Source of the DNA: CAZVIJ01 sp964626735
Lineage (GTDB): Bacteria; Patescibacteriota; Dojkabacteria; JAOAGR01
Length of the DNA stretch: 25,491 nt
NCBI GenBank assembly: GCA_964626735.1
Contig: CAZVIJ010000025.1
Coordinates: 1 to 25,491, forward strand
Reading direction: 5' to 3'
The position numbers were made by a program, and so were the translations under genes. Shown here piece after piece: positions 8,713 through 17,754 of the stretch (position 1 is its first letter; each line of letters begins with the position of its first letter). The notes beneath the pieces are model-generated. The model saw only the letters and a program-made list of their open reading frames with translations, searched no databases and was not told the origin of the DNA.

Positions 8713-9420
8713 ATGCAGACTCAAGAGATTAAAAGCAGGCCGTTCAATCTTATCGGCAATAATGTGAGGTTGAAGCAAACGGTTAAGCAAGAAAAAGACT
8801 GGTATGTAATGCTCAATATATTGGTACTCTCTATCGTGATCTGTTTGTCGGCCTTTGCGTGGGTTGTTAACGTTACGGTCAGTTCTAATATCGATAAAAA
8901 GGCAGATGCTCTCGCGCAAAATATCAATGCGAACCTCAATACCTCTGCCAAGAATCTTATACGCTCGAAAATCGGCGCACTTGACGATAAGTTCACCATA
9001 TACCAAGATTTCCAAAAACAGAATTTCGACGTGAATAAGTTTTACATTAAAACGACTTCACTGTATCCGGGATTGAAAATTTACCGGTTCGTCGTTCAGC
9101 CGAATGTCGACAATATCGATATCGACCTCATAATTCCGACCAAGGGATATAACGAGATTACGAAATTCCTTGCAGCACTCGAGAAAGATGACGTGTACCA
9201 GCATGCGGTTATTAAGAGCATTTCTTTTACGCTTCCTGATGATAGCGGGTCAGGGCCTTCGGTTACCCCAACGGGTTCCTCTTCTAAGCCAACGCCTATC
9301 CCAACCGTTTCTTCACCCCATACCATGATCGACAAAATCGATAAGTCGGACGTATTCGTCACGCAAGTCAGCTTATCAATCGACAAGCCATATATAACAC
9401 AAACGACGCCAACTCCGTAA
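8713..9420 (+). CDS. pilN: PilN-like inner-membrane pilus protein
   Basis: This 235-residue bitopic protein has a cytoplasmic N-terminus with FNLIGNNVRLK, comparable to the short PilN tail (INLLP-type) that docks in PilM, then a membrane helix at about 31-54, a coiled stretch (KKADALAQNINANLN) and a small alpha/beta domain. The C-terminus ends in a Pro/Thr/Ser linker (PTPIPTVSS) and a short strand. PilN pairs with PilO to form the inner-membrane alignment complex. It lies between pilM and a PilO-like gene, with one base before and a one-base overlap (TAATG) after. Sequence alone gives a moderate call; order and topology make it strong. Confidence 0.85.
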   Translation: MQTQEIKSRPFNLIGNNVRLKQTVKQEKDWYVMLNILVLSIVICLSAFAWVVNVTVSSNIDKKADALAQNINANLNTSAKNLIRSKIGALDDKFTIYQDFQKQNFDVNKFYIKTTSLYPGLKIYRFVVQPNVDNIDIDLIIPTKGYNEITKFLAALEKDDVYQHAVIKSISFTLPDDSGSGPSVTPTGSSSKPTPIPTVSSPHTMIDKIDKSDVFVTQVSLSIDKPYITQTTPTP

Positions 9421-10358
9421 TGGAACAACAGGATCAAAAATTTAACGAGGCAGTCCAAGCCGCTGTTCCAGCTCAGGAATCAACGAACCAACCTTCTACT
9501 CCGCCTCTCAAGGAAGAGAAAAAAGGAAAAGGAGAGAAGAAAAAGAAAAACGTGGTGAGGAGCAAGATGCGCCAGAATAAACTCTTCTTTTACGGCTTTC
9601 CTATCTTGGTGCTTGCTTGCGTATTCGGCGGATTGGTCTATTTTATACTCCCGTGCGTTCAAGTCGTTCTCAATTCGGGTTCTAAAAACCAAATTCTCGA
9701 CAAGAATACCGAAGTCGTCGATAGGAGCGTCCAAAATCTCAAAGCGGCGTATAACGATGAGAATGTTATTAAAGGCTACGATCTCGCTTTAACTGAATTT
9801 ATTCCCGAGAACCCCAAGGTTGGAGATGTCATTAATGTCATCCAAACGAAAGCGAAAGATTTCAATCTCGAAAGCCAAATTGGAGTTACCAAAAACGATT
9901 CCAAAACTACCATCGATAAATTGGCTAAGAAAAATCAAGATGATAAGCCGTTATTTCAAAGCATTACGTCAGGCGAAATCGGTTTCCAACCAAAGTCGCT
10001 CAATAAAAATACCGATGCGGTTCTTATTTCTATCGAAGTGTCATTGAAAGGTGATAGAAAATCATTTCTGAGTTTCGTCCAAGGTATACAAGGGATCAAA
10101 CCGCTCATTAATTTGGTATCGGTAGAATACTCGGAAAGCAAGGACAATGTCGAGAATCCGGATGTTAACGGACTTGTTCGATTCGAAGCGTATGCGCTCA
10201 AGCTCGATACCAATTCTGCAAAAGTCGAGCAAAGCAAGCCGCTAACGAAAGACGACAACGCACTCTTTCAGGAAATGCGTGAAGAACGGTTCCTGTGGAA
10301 TAAAGCAATCGGCGAAAAGATCGAGAATCTTTCGGTTACCCCCACTCCGTCTGAGTAG
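9420..10358 (+). CDS. pilO: PilO-like inner-membrane pilus protein
   Basis: This 312-residue protein has a cytoplasmic N-terminus of about 53 residues that turns strongly charged (Lys/Glu run at 31-44), one membrane helix at about 54-78, a helical region with IQTKAKDFNLESQIGV, and a ferredoxin-like domain ending in a Thr/Pro tail (VTPTPSE). This matches PilO topology, though the N-terminal tail is longer than usual. PilO heterodimerises with PilN around the pilus. Its A of ATG is the last base of the pilN stop, so expression is coupled. No pilP or secretin pilQ follows, as expected in a single-membrane cell; gyrB comes next after 80 bases. Called from order and topology more than from residue matches. 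Confidence 0.82.
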   Translation: MEQQDQKFNEAVQAAVPAQESTNQPSTPPLKEEKKGKGEKKKKNVVRSKMRQNKLFFYGFPILVLACVFGGLVYFILPCVQVVLNSGSKNQILDKNTEVVDRSVQNLKAAYNDENVIKGYDLALTEFIPENPKVGDVINVIQTKAKDFNLESQIGVTKNDSKTTIDKLAKKNQDDKPLFQSITSGEIGFQPKSLNKNTDAVLISIEVSLKGDRKSFLSFVQGIQGIKPLINLVSVEYSESKDNVENPDVNGLVRFEAYALKLDTNSAKVEQSKPLTKDDNALFQEMREERFLWNKAIGEKIENLSVTPTPSE

Positions 10359-10418
10359 CAACTATTCGAAATCGCCTTGGCATGAGGCGTATAGACTGTA
10401 TTTCCTGTCCAAATAATG

Positions 10419-10424
10419 TAAAAT
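10419..10424 (+). promoter_or_regulatory. Possible -10 element for gyrB
   Basis: TAAAAT lies 14 bases before the gyrB ATG. The best -35 at 17 bases (CTGTAT, 10396-10401) is poor. CGCCT (10374-10378) and AGGCG (10384-10388) upstream can form a small hairpin with a seven-base loop, but no T-run follows. No Shine-Dalgarno precedes the ATG. Confidence 0.35.
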
Positions 10425-10438
10425 AGCTGGATTCACCT

Positions 10439-12364
10439 ATGGCTGTTAAACAAGATACTAGTAATTATGATGCTTCCAAAATTACCGTCCTTGAGGGGTT
10501 GGAAGCCGTCCGAAAGAGACCAGGCATGTACATCGGTGGCACCGGTCTCGATGGTCTATGGCAGCTCGTCAAAGAAATCACCGACAATGCTATTGATGAG
10601 GCGCTTGCGGGGTATTGCGACACGATAAAACTTACCGTTCTCGCTGATGGTGCAATTAGCATCGAAGACAACGGTCGAGGCATCCCGATCGACATCCATC
10701 CTAAGACAAACAAGACCGCACTCGAAACAGTCTTGACCATGCTTCATGCGGGTGGAAAGTTCGGCGACGGCGGATACAAGGTCTCCGGAGGCTTACACGG
10801 CGTCGGATTGACCGTAACGAATGCACTTTCGGAATGGATGACCGTCGAAGTTTGGAAAAACGGAAAAGCACACAAGATAGGTTTGCAGCGAGGAGTCGTT
10901 ACCGAGCAGTTCAAGGTAGTCGGAAATACCGACAAGCGAGGAACGAGGGTCACCTTCAAGCCCGATGACGAAATTTTCGAAAGCACTAATTGGGATTACA
11001 AGAAAATTGTATCCCGAATGAGGCAGAAAGCTTACCTCGTTGGATCTCTAAAATTCGTCCTCCGCGATGAACGGCAAGAAGATCCCCACGATTACCAGCT
11101 TTTTTTCGAAGGAGGTATCAAGTCGTATATTAAGAGTCTCGTTTTGGGAGAGAGGATTATTGGCGATGAAGTATTCCACGTGAAGAAGCAGTTCGAGACG
11201 ACGGAAGTTGAAGTCGGCCTCGCCTACACTGATACAATCGACAATAACATTACGGCGTTCGCGAACTTGGTCGTAAACCCTGAAGGCGGTACCCATCTCA
11301 CTGGATTCAAAACCTCGCTTACGAAAACGATCAACGACTACGCACGACAATATCAGCTTCTGAAGGAGAAAGACGAGAATCTTAGTGGAGACGATGTGCT
11401 GGAAGGACTGACTGCAGTTATCTCGGTAAAAATTGAAGACCCTCAGTTTGAAGGTCAAACGAAGATTAAGCTCAATAACACGGAAGTTGCAGGTCATGTA
11501 AGGGCAGTATTCAACGAAGGGCTCATGGCCTGGTTTGAGGAAAATCCCAAGACCGCTCGGGCAATAATCGACAAGTGTATCCTCTCGCTCAAAGCCCGAA
11601 AGGCTGCAAAGGCTGCCCGTGAGAGCGTCGTCAGGAAAGGACTGCTCGATAGCGCAGGCCTTCCCGGCAAGCTAGCGGATTGTACTTCGAGAGATCCGGA
11701 GCAATCGGAACTATTCCTCGTTGAGGGCGACTCCGCAGGAGGATCGGCAAAGCAAGGACGAGACCGCTATACCCAAGCAGTTCTCCCCCTTCGCGGTAAA
11801 CCGATCAATACCGAAAAGTATCGAATCGATAAGGTGCTCGCAAACGATATCTTAAAGCAGCTTGTTCAGGCGTTAGGGTGCGGTATCGGCGAAACGCTCA
11901 ATATAAGCAAGCTCCGATACCATAAAATCATCATATTGGCCGATGCCGATGTCGATGGTTCACATATCTCTACCCTGTTGCTCACGTTCTTCTTTAGGCA
12001 ATTCAAGGAGCTTATCTTGAAAGGCTACATTTACATCGCGCAACCTCCACTCTATAGAATTACGGTGGGCAAGGCCGAGTATTACTGGGTTAAGGACGAT
12101 GCCGAAAAAGAGAAAACGATCGCAGAGCTTGCCAAAAAGAATAAGAAAGTGACGAATCTCCAGCGTTTCAAAGGTCTCGGTGAAATGAATCCGGAGCAAC
12201 TCCTCGAAACTACGATGGATCACAAGAACCGGATCTTGCGACAGGTCAACATCGAAGATGCCGAGGACGCAGATCGAACATTCCAGATGCTTATGGGGGT
12301 CGAAGTAGCACCGCGTAAGCGATTCATCCAAATGCATGCGAAGCAGGCAACGCTCGATTTGTAG
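10439..12364 (+). CDS. gyrB: DNA gyrase subunit B
   Basis: This 641-residue type IIA topoisomerase ATPase subunit is complete and close in length to the short bacterial GyrB that lacks the enterobacterial insert. The GHKL ATPase domain has Glu46 (KEITDNAIDEA, the general base), Asn50, Asp77 (EDNGRGIPID) and GGLHGVG at 117-123. The TOPRIM domain has EGDSAGG with Glu429 and DADVDGSH with Asp502, Asp504 and Asp506, which hold the metal ions for DNA cleavage. RFKGLGEMNPEQL and the C-terminal tail are intact. With GyrA (not in this window) it introduces negative supercoils. ParE is the alternative, but the AKQGRD form of the TOPRIM motif and overall match favour GyrB. It lies between pilus genes and a giant surface protein, with its own likely promoter. 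Confidence 0.95.
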   Translation: MAVKQDTSNYDASKITVLEGLEAVRKRPGMYIGGTGLDGLWQLVKEITDNAIDEALAGYCDTIKLTVLADGAISIEDNGRGIPIDIHPKTNKTALETVLTMLHAGGKFGDGGYKVSGGLHGVGLTVTNALSEWMTVEVWKNGKAHKIGLQRGVVTEQFKVVGNTDKRGTRVTFKPDDEIFESTNWDYKKIVSRMRQKAYLVGSLKFVLRDERQEDPHDYQLFFEGGIKSYIKSLVLGERIIGDEVFHVKKQFETTEVEVGLAYTDTIDNNITAFANLVVNPEGGTHLTGFKTSLTKTINDYARQYQLLKEKDENLSGDDVLEGLTAVISVKIEDPQFEGQTKIKLNNTEVAGHVRAVFNEGLMAWFEENPKTARAIIDKCILSLKARKAAKAARESVVRKGLLDSAGLPGKLADCTSRDPEQSELFLVEGDSAGGSAKQGRDRYTQAVLPLRGKPINTEKYRIDKVLANDILKQLVQALGCGIGETLNISKLRYHKIIILADADVDGSHISTLLLTFFFRQFKELILKGYIYIAQPPLYRITVGKAEYYWVKDDAEKEKTIAELAKKNKKVTNLQRFKGLGEMNPEQLLETTMDHKNRILRQVNIEDAEDADRTFQMLMGVEVAPRKRFIQMHAKQATLDL

Positions 12365-12371
12365 CCGCTTC

Positions 12372-12400
12372 TTGTTGCATTAACGGATTACGTCTATAAT
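12372..12400 (+). promoter_or_regulatory. Promoter for the giant exported protein
   Basis: TTGTTG (12372-12377) and a perfect TATAAT (12395-12400) are separated by 17 bases in the 47-base gap after gyrB. The ATG at 12412 comes 11 bases after the -10 box, so transcription should begin only a few bases before the start codon; there is no room for a Shine-Dalgarno. Confidence 0.65.
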
Positions 12401-12411
12401 TTGCTGTTAGC

Positions 12412-15400
12412 ATGAACAGAATCTTCTATCGAATCAACAATTTCCTCATTCTGTTCATCCTTGGCTTTATCGGCTTCCTTGCATTGGCGCGGCAGAATAC
12501 AGCCCACTCCGAGCTCAACCTTTTCGACAAATACTTCGTATCGCAGGCAGCCGTAACCCCCTCACCTACGCCATCCGGCCCGAATAGCCTTACCGTAATA
12601 AACAAGCGTGCCGACGTAACCATCAAAGGAGCTCCCTTTAAAGTCGATTTCGTCAGCGACGGAAACAGCGATGACGCTACCGATGAGCAGAAGTCGAAGT
12701 TTTACGGTAAACCTCCCCAATTACAGCCGATTCCCATTCCTCTCGAATTTCAGATAGCGCAAGACGCGAATGGAAAGCAGCAGGCATACGTCGAGATGGT
12801 CGGCGAAATCGTTTACGGAGCCATCAATTCGCCAACAGCTCCTACAAGCGCGACGTGCAACGAAGCGGATGCAAACGATCCCGCGAAGCGCAATGATGAT
12901 CAATGTCTGTATTTCGTAAAGACGGCTAACGTATACGCGCATGCGCTCAAGAACCGAGTCTTGAAGAATAATGCCGGGGCTATTGAGCAAAAACAGGGGG
13001 CGAACATTATCGATATCTTCAAAAACATCATTAATACGCTATTCAATACGAACGGCGGTTTGCCGGTCTCCGGCATCCCCGATCAAGGACGAACTGCGAT
13101 CGGAACCATCAGTTTTTGGGCAGATGACGAGATTCAGCAGCTAGCGCCCGTTAACACGAAAGCTATATTCGATGCGGAAGTTGGAGTAACTTCCCAAGCG
13201 GTAATCAGGGATACCGACTATTTCTTGAGCGACGTTTCCAATACGATCATGATCGAATACCCGACGAAGCTCAATATTTACAATTCGAAAGTAATCGGTT
13301 CGGGAAATATTACCGACGCGTGGACGAAACCGGACGGCGCCTACACGACGCAAACGCCTATCGAGAGGCTGATCTCGAATTGGTTCGACGAAAGCGATAA
13401 GCAGCCTCAATATCAAAGGAAAATATCGGCGCATGCCCCCCTTCGTGAATTGGACGAGACGACGAAGTTCAGCGCATCGTACAGCTTCTGCAAAGGGCTT
13501 GATACCGAAGGGTTGAATATCCTGAGCGGGCTGGATCCTAACGCAGTCCCCAACCCGTTCGGAACCGGGCCTGGCGGCAAGACAGCGCCTTCATACTATA
13601 GCTGCTCTCCGATACCAGGTACGCAAATTTATCCATGCGGCGAATCCGATCAACATCGTTGGTGGAGCAACTTCGAAGCGAGGTCTAAGCAGGAAAAGCA
13701 GTGTCTTACGGGCGTATCCATGTACCAGCCGGAGAAGACGACGGCGTGCGCAGAATACTTGGGCAAGAATCCCGGATCCGGTTGCCAAGAGTTTTCCGTA
13801 TCCGAAGACAAGCTGCACTTCTCCATGGTTCAGAGCACTATTCCGATCGGCTTCGGCGCATTCTTCTTGAACGGCAACCTCAATAACATGACGCCAAATG
13901 TAAAGGGGCCGTTTCTCAATTACCTTTCGCCATATTTTTGCGCTAAGCTTAATATTGCGTATGAGGTCAAGAAGGGCAAATCCTATATCTACGATGTTGG
14001 AGGTCGCGGCGAAACTTCATTCAATTCCGATAAGGGCGTAAACGATTCCGCCAAGATTAACAACCAATACTGCGTGGTAGGCAGCTTGCTCAGCAATTTC
14101 TCTTGGGTACTCTCCCAACAGCAGAACAATACGGGTACCGATAACATGGGTAAGATCAATCTCGATCGCGATACCTTGACGTGCGACAAGAAAGAAGTGG
14201 CTCTCTTCGGAGCGTCGAAAGTTGAGGCGAATATTCAAACTCCTCAAGAAAAGCTTTTGTATATTACCGAAGATAATGCTCGCGGCAAGCTCGATTCCGA
14301 AGATGTGCTTCTTAACTGGGACTATCAACCGTACAACCTCAATTACATTATCAACGATCCGATCGTAAAAAACTTGCCGTTTTTCAAATACCGCGATTGG
14401 GATCTGAAGGTAGTGGTGAACCCCAATACTAAAACCCCGGAATACGTTTTGTTCGTAACTCAGCCTAAAGAGAAGGACGCAAAAAAGTCCATGGTCTTCT
14501 GCCGTCTTTTCTTGGATGTACCTGTAGGGACACAAAAAGGATGGTGCAAGCTCGTTGCCGACGGCGAATGGATTTTACCGGGAAAGACGACGATGACTAC
14601 CGTCGATGGGGTTGATGTATTAACCACAGTTTATTACGACGAAGTTGAGGACAAAGATACCGACGACGAACGGCCAAAGCACCTCAAGTATCGCTATATC
14701 GTTGTCAACGACAAGGACAATATCAACTCGGACTCTACCATCATCACCGATAAGAAAGAGCTGAGCGAGTATGCACAATACGATGTCGTCCAGCTAAGGA
14801 ACGGCAAAACCGGAATCGCATTAAGCGAGTATGTTCGGGGCGGTGGTTTGACAAGCATACGGTTTATGCAGCTTGATGCCGCCACCTACCTCCATCGCGC
14901 GTACTTGACGGTATACGGCGAAGGCTCAACGGTTAATCCCCAAGACCAGAATTTCAAGACACTGATGGATCGGCAGCGGGCTGAACTTGTTGCTGAAAAG
15001 CCGCTTACTCTATCCGGTAATCTTTGCGAAATCAGGAACTTCTGTGCCCTCCTCGATACCAAGCAAGGCTGGCCGAATGTTCGTATCGCGTACGACAACT
15101 ACAGCAACCCCAGCGATCCCGGATACAGCGAAAATCTCTTTGTCGTAACCGCCGTCGGGGGCTTGGGTGCAATCTACAATTTGGGCTCTATGGCAAACGG
15201 TAGTGCCGTTCAGCAAATTATGATTTTCGGTTATCAGAAGACTTCATTCGCATTCGCGCAGGACAGGGACTACTTGTCGATCGTAAAGTACAACGCACTC
15301 GAGAAAAGCTTCAATATGTTCTTCAAGTCTTCGGCATTCTACCTCAAAGTTGTTGCTCCGACCGATTACAACGATACCGACCTTAAGGGAAATCTCATCA

Positions 15401-17754
15401 AGAATACTCCTACCGACCCCAATTGCTCGAGCAATTGCGAAATGGCGACATTCTCAGAGGCTGTCAACAGGAGCTGCAAGGATCCTAGCTGCATGGTTTC
15501 TCTCCAATACGAATTTAATCCCCAAAACTTCAAGCACGATTGCAGCGACTACTTCGGTTCAGGCGCATGCGGCTATGCCCCGCTCTCGGAGCTCGGCAAG
15601 CCAGAAGTATTCGATTTCACAATCCGTGGAGGTAAAGTATATTCGTACTATACGTATAAAAAGCTATCGAAAACTATTCTCGCATCACCCGACATGCTCT
15701 GGTCGTACAACGGCGTTTATTCCAAGATGGGCGATGGCAACGAATATTCGAATGCATACGTGCCAGTAACTGAGGGAGAAAGCGGTAAAGCTACCATCTC
15801 GAAAGTCGTGCCCATTCGATTTTTCAATAGGGCTAATGGAGGACTTAAAGCAGGCAAATCAGAATCCGAAAAGACCGAACTCGTGGACCATAACGGCAAC
15901 GTGGTCGAAAACCCTTATGTAATGCAGCCTAGCAAGGCAGATTGCTTGAGGAATTTCGATGATAACGTTACCGGAATCGATTTGTATTTCAAGCAGACCG
16001 GTATCGAAAAGGTAATCTTGAATCCCGTCAAGCTTCCGCCATCGCAGCAAAGCTCGAATGGCGGCATGACGAACGCGAATAGCGGTGACTACTGCGAAGA
16101 ATCATGGTGCGTACACGATGATTTCAAGCTTGTCGGCAACGAAAACTTCATGAAAGGCAAGGTCGATCTGCAAACCGAGATTAACGTAATCACCGAGTTT
16201 GCAACGCGAGAACGTCCAGGATACGGTGACTACCGCCCGTCCGTGACTCAGATGTGCACCGCTGCCGCGGAATACGGCATACCGTGCGCTTTGCTTGCCG
16301 GCATTTGGCACCAGGAGACATCGATGTCGCTTGCGGATCTCGCTGGGCACTTCGGATGCGGGTTATCGAGTTACGCGCACGACTTTACAACACAGCTCAA
16401 TTGCGCCATCTGCACGATCAAGAATTGGTCCGATCGATACGATCAGGCTGGAGGCAATATGACGTACGGCCCGTACAAAGGCGCGCTATACACTCCCAAC
16501 AACGGTAAATCGGAGAAAGAATCCATGGGTATCTGCAAACCCGCAACCCGGTTCTCGGCGATATTCCAGAAGTACACCCCTAACGACAAACGTATCAATA
16601 TCGACAATGCTTGCAATCTTGGTCAGGTGATGCGATCCGATCACGACCAGTACTGTAGCGGCGACGGGTATAGCTCGAAAAAGCTTGCAGAACTTGGTCT
16701 TACGATGGATCAAGCGCTTCAAGGTCTAGCGCCATGGCCAAAGGGCGAGACAACGGGAAGCACAAGGAACAATATGCGCAACGTGATAGATGCCCTTAAT
16801 GCAGCCCTTCCCCCTGCCCTCCAAATGAAGACCGATACATCGTGTTACCCATCGCCAACTACTCCGGGATCCAACGATAGCATCGATCCGACCGCTTCAA
16901 ATGCCGAGGTTCTGAAGAATTACGATATTGACCAGCAGCATGTCGGCAAAGTAGTTTTGGACTTCACTAATTGGAGTACGAACGCAGAGGCAGCACATGC
17001 CCTCATGGCAATCGACGGCCAAGTTTTGTGGACTACGGACAAGGACGGCAATAAAGTGTGGCTGTCGCAAGGTATGAGAAAACTCCAGGTGATTGAGCCG
17101 GGCCAAACGTACGACTTCAACACCATGGTGCTCGGAGGCGACAGCTACTTTGCTCAGCAAAAATATGCTGATCAGTTCTTGGATAACAGAGCGGAATATG
17201 CTCGTGCCAACGGTTACCTGCTTAGCAAGGGATGTAGCCTTCCGGGGTGCGGGTGGTGCGAGCTTGCGACAGCAGTCGCGAAAGCTGCGAGAAAAGCGAA
17301 CTACCTTAAGAATCCGAACCAACGGAATCACCAGGATGGTGCAAACGGTCGCGACTACTGGACGGGAGACATCAAGTACGCAGAACACACCGATATTCCC
17401 GGTCCCGATATCTTCAACGCGATCGCTCCCCGTGCCGAAGACCATCTTCCCTCTCAACCGGATTGGGTACAGTCATTCCAAGCTATCGGCAGCGACGGCA
17501 AGCCCGTTACCATACGGAGATCAAATGAGTACGTCGGCCAGTTCATCCCAGGAAGTTCGATGAGCGTATTCAACAGCACAGATAAAACGATGTTCGTTCA
17601 GGTCGTGCAGCCGGACAGGAATACTAAGAAATTCGAATTCCAAGTGTTCTTCGGTACGAAAAAGACTACTGCGCCTCAGCCGAGCAGCCAAACTAAGACC
17701 AACAGCGTACCGGTCGCGATGCACGCCGATGTCGTGAAGAAATATTACGATTAA
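12412..17754 (+). CDS. Giant exported protein with lysozyme-like and VanW-like domains
   Basis: This 1780-residue protein starts with a basic segment and one hydrophobic helix (about 10-26), then a PTPSG linker, so most of it lies outside the membrane. The first 1250 residues are rich in Asn, Asp, Tyr, Lys and paired cysteines and match no family I recognise. At about 1257-1440 is a lysozyme/lytic-transglycosylase-like region: helix-rich, with LLAGIWHQETS in which Glu1302 takes the place of the catalytic acid, but without a textbook SLT motif. At about 1540-1755 a VanW-like domain is suggested by IEPGQTYDFN followed by GCGWCELATAVAKAA (family form GxGxCQ-x-S/A-T, here with Glu for Gln) and a beta-rich end. 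A role in peptidoglycan remodelling or binding is inferred. It ends in a 4-base overlap with the opposing gene. Confidence 0.7.
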   Translation: MNRIFYRINNFLILFILGFIGFLALARQNTAHSELNLFDKYFVSQAAVTPSPTPSGPNSLTVINKRADVTIKGAPFKVDFVSDGNSDDATDEQKSKFYGKPPQLQPIPIPLEFQIAQDANGKQQAYVEMVGEIVYGAINSPTAPTSATCNEADANDPAKRNDDQCLYFVKTANVYAHALKNRVLKNNAGAIEQKQGANIIDIFKNIINTLFNTNGGLPVSGIPDQGRTAIGTISFWADDEIQQLAPVNTKAIFDAEVGVTSQAVIRDTDYFLSDVSNTIMIEYPTKLNIYNSKVIGSGNITDAWTKPDGAYTTQTPIERLISNWFDESDKQPQYQRKISAHAPLRELDETTKFSASYSFCKGLDTEGLNILSGLDPNAVPNPFGTGPGGKTAPSYYSCSPIPGTQIYPCGESDQHRWWSNFEARSKQEKQCLTGVSMYQPEKTTACAEYLGKNPGSGCQEFSVSEDKLHFSMVQSTIPIGFGAFFLNGNLNNMTPNVKGPFLNYLSPYFCAKLNIAYEVKKGKSYIYDVGGRGETSFNSDKGVNDSAKINNQYCVVGSLLSNFSWVLSQQQNNTGTDNMGKINLDRDTLTCDKKEVALFGASKVEANIQTPQEKLLYITEDNARGKLDSEDVLLNWDYQPYNLNYIINDPIVKNLPFFKYRDWDLKVVVNPNTKTPEYVLFVTQPKEKDAKKSMVFCRLFLDVPVGTQKGWCKLVADGEWILPGKTTMTTVDGVDVLTTVYYDEVEDKDTDDERPKHLKYRYIVVNDKDNINSDSTIITDKKELSEYAQYDVVQLRNGKTGIALSEYVRGGGLTSIRFMQLDAATYLHRAYLTVYGEGSTVNPQDQNFKTLMDRQRAELVAEKPLTLSGNLCEIRNFCALLDTKQGWPNVRIAYDNYSNPSDPGYSENLFVVTAVGGLGAIYNLGSMANGSAVQQIMIFGYQKTSFAFAQDRDYLSIVKYNALEKSFNMFFKSSAFYLKVVAPTDYNDTDLKGNLIKNTPTDPNCSSNCEMATFSEAVNRSCKDPSCMVSLQYEFNPQNFKHDCSDYFGSGACGYAPLSELGKPEVFDFTIRGGKVYSYYTYKKLSKTILASPDMLWSYNGVYSKMGDGNEYSNAYVPVTEGESGKATISKVVPIRFFNRANGGLKAGKSESEKTELVDHNGNVVENPYVMQPSKADCLRNFDDNVTGIDLYFKQTGIEKVILNPVKLPPSQQSSNGGMTNANSGDYCEESWCVHDDFKLVGNENFMKGKVDLQTEINVITEFATRERPGYGDYRPSVTQMCTAAAEYGIPCALLAGIWHQETSMSLADLAGHFGCGLSSYAHDFTTQLNCAICTIKNWSDRYDQAGGNMTYGPYKGALYTPNNGKSEKESMGICKPATRFSAIFQKYTPNDKRINIDNACNLGQVMRSDHDQYCSGDGYSSKKLAELGLTMDQALQGLAPWPKGETTGSTRNNMRNVIDALNAALPPALQMKTDTSCYPSPTTPGSNDSIDPTASNAEVLKNYDIDQQHVGKVVLDFTNWSTNAEAAHALMAIDGQVLWTTDKDGNKVWLSQGMRKLQVIEPGQTYDFNTMVLGGDSYFAQQKYADQFLDNRAEYARANGYLLSKGCSLPGCGWCELATAVAKAARKANYLKNPNQRNHQDGANGRDYWTGDIKYAEHTDIPGPDIFNAIAPRAEDHLPSQPDWVQSFQAIGSDGKPVTIRRSNEYVGQFIPGSSMSVFNSTDKTMFVQVVQPDRNTKKFEFQVFFGTKKTTAPQPSSQTKTNSVPVAMHADVVKKYYD

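Noticed and set aside
14017..14535. Long minus-strand open frame (172 codons) inside the giant exported protein, with others at 16897-17457 and 11048-11497
   Set aside because: They lie wholly within well-supported plus-strand genes, have no start signals or recognisable domains, and have the arginine/isoleucine/valine-rich composition typical of shadow frames.
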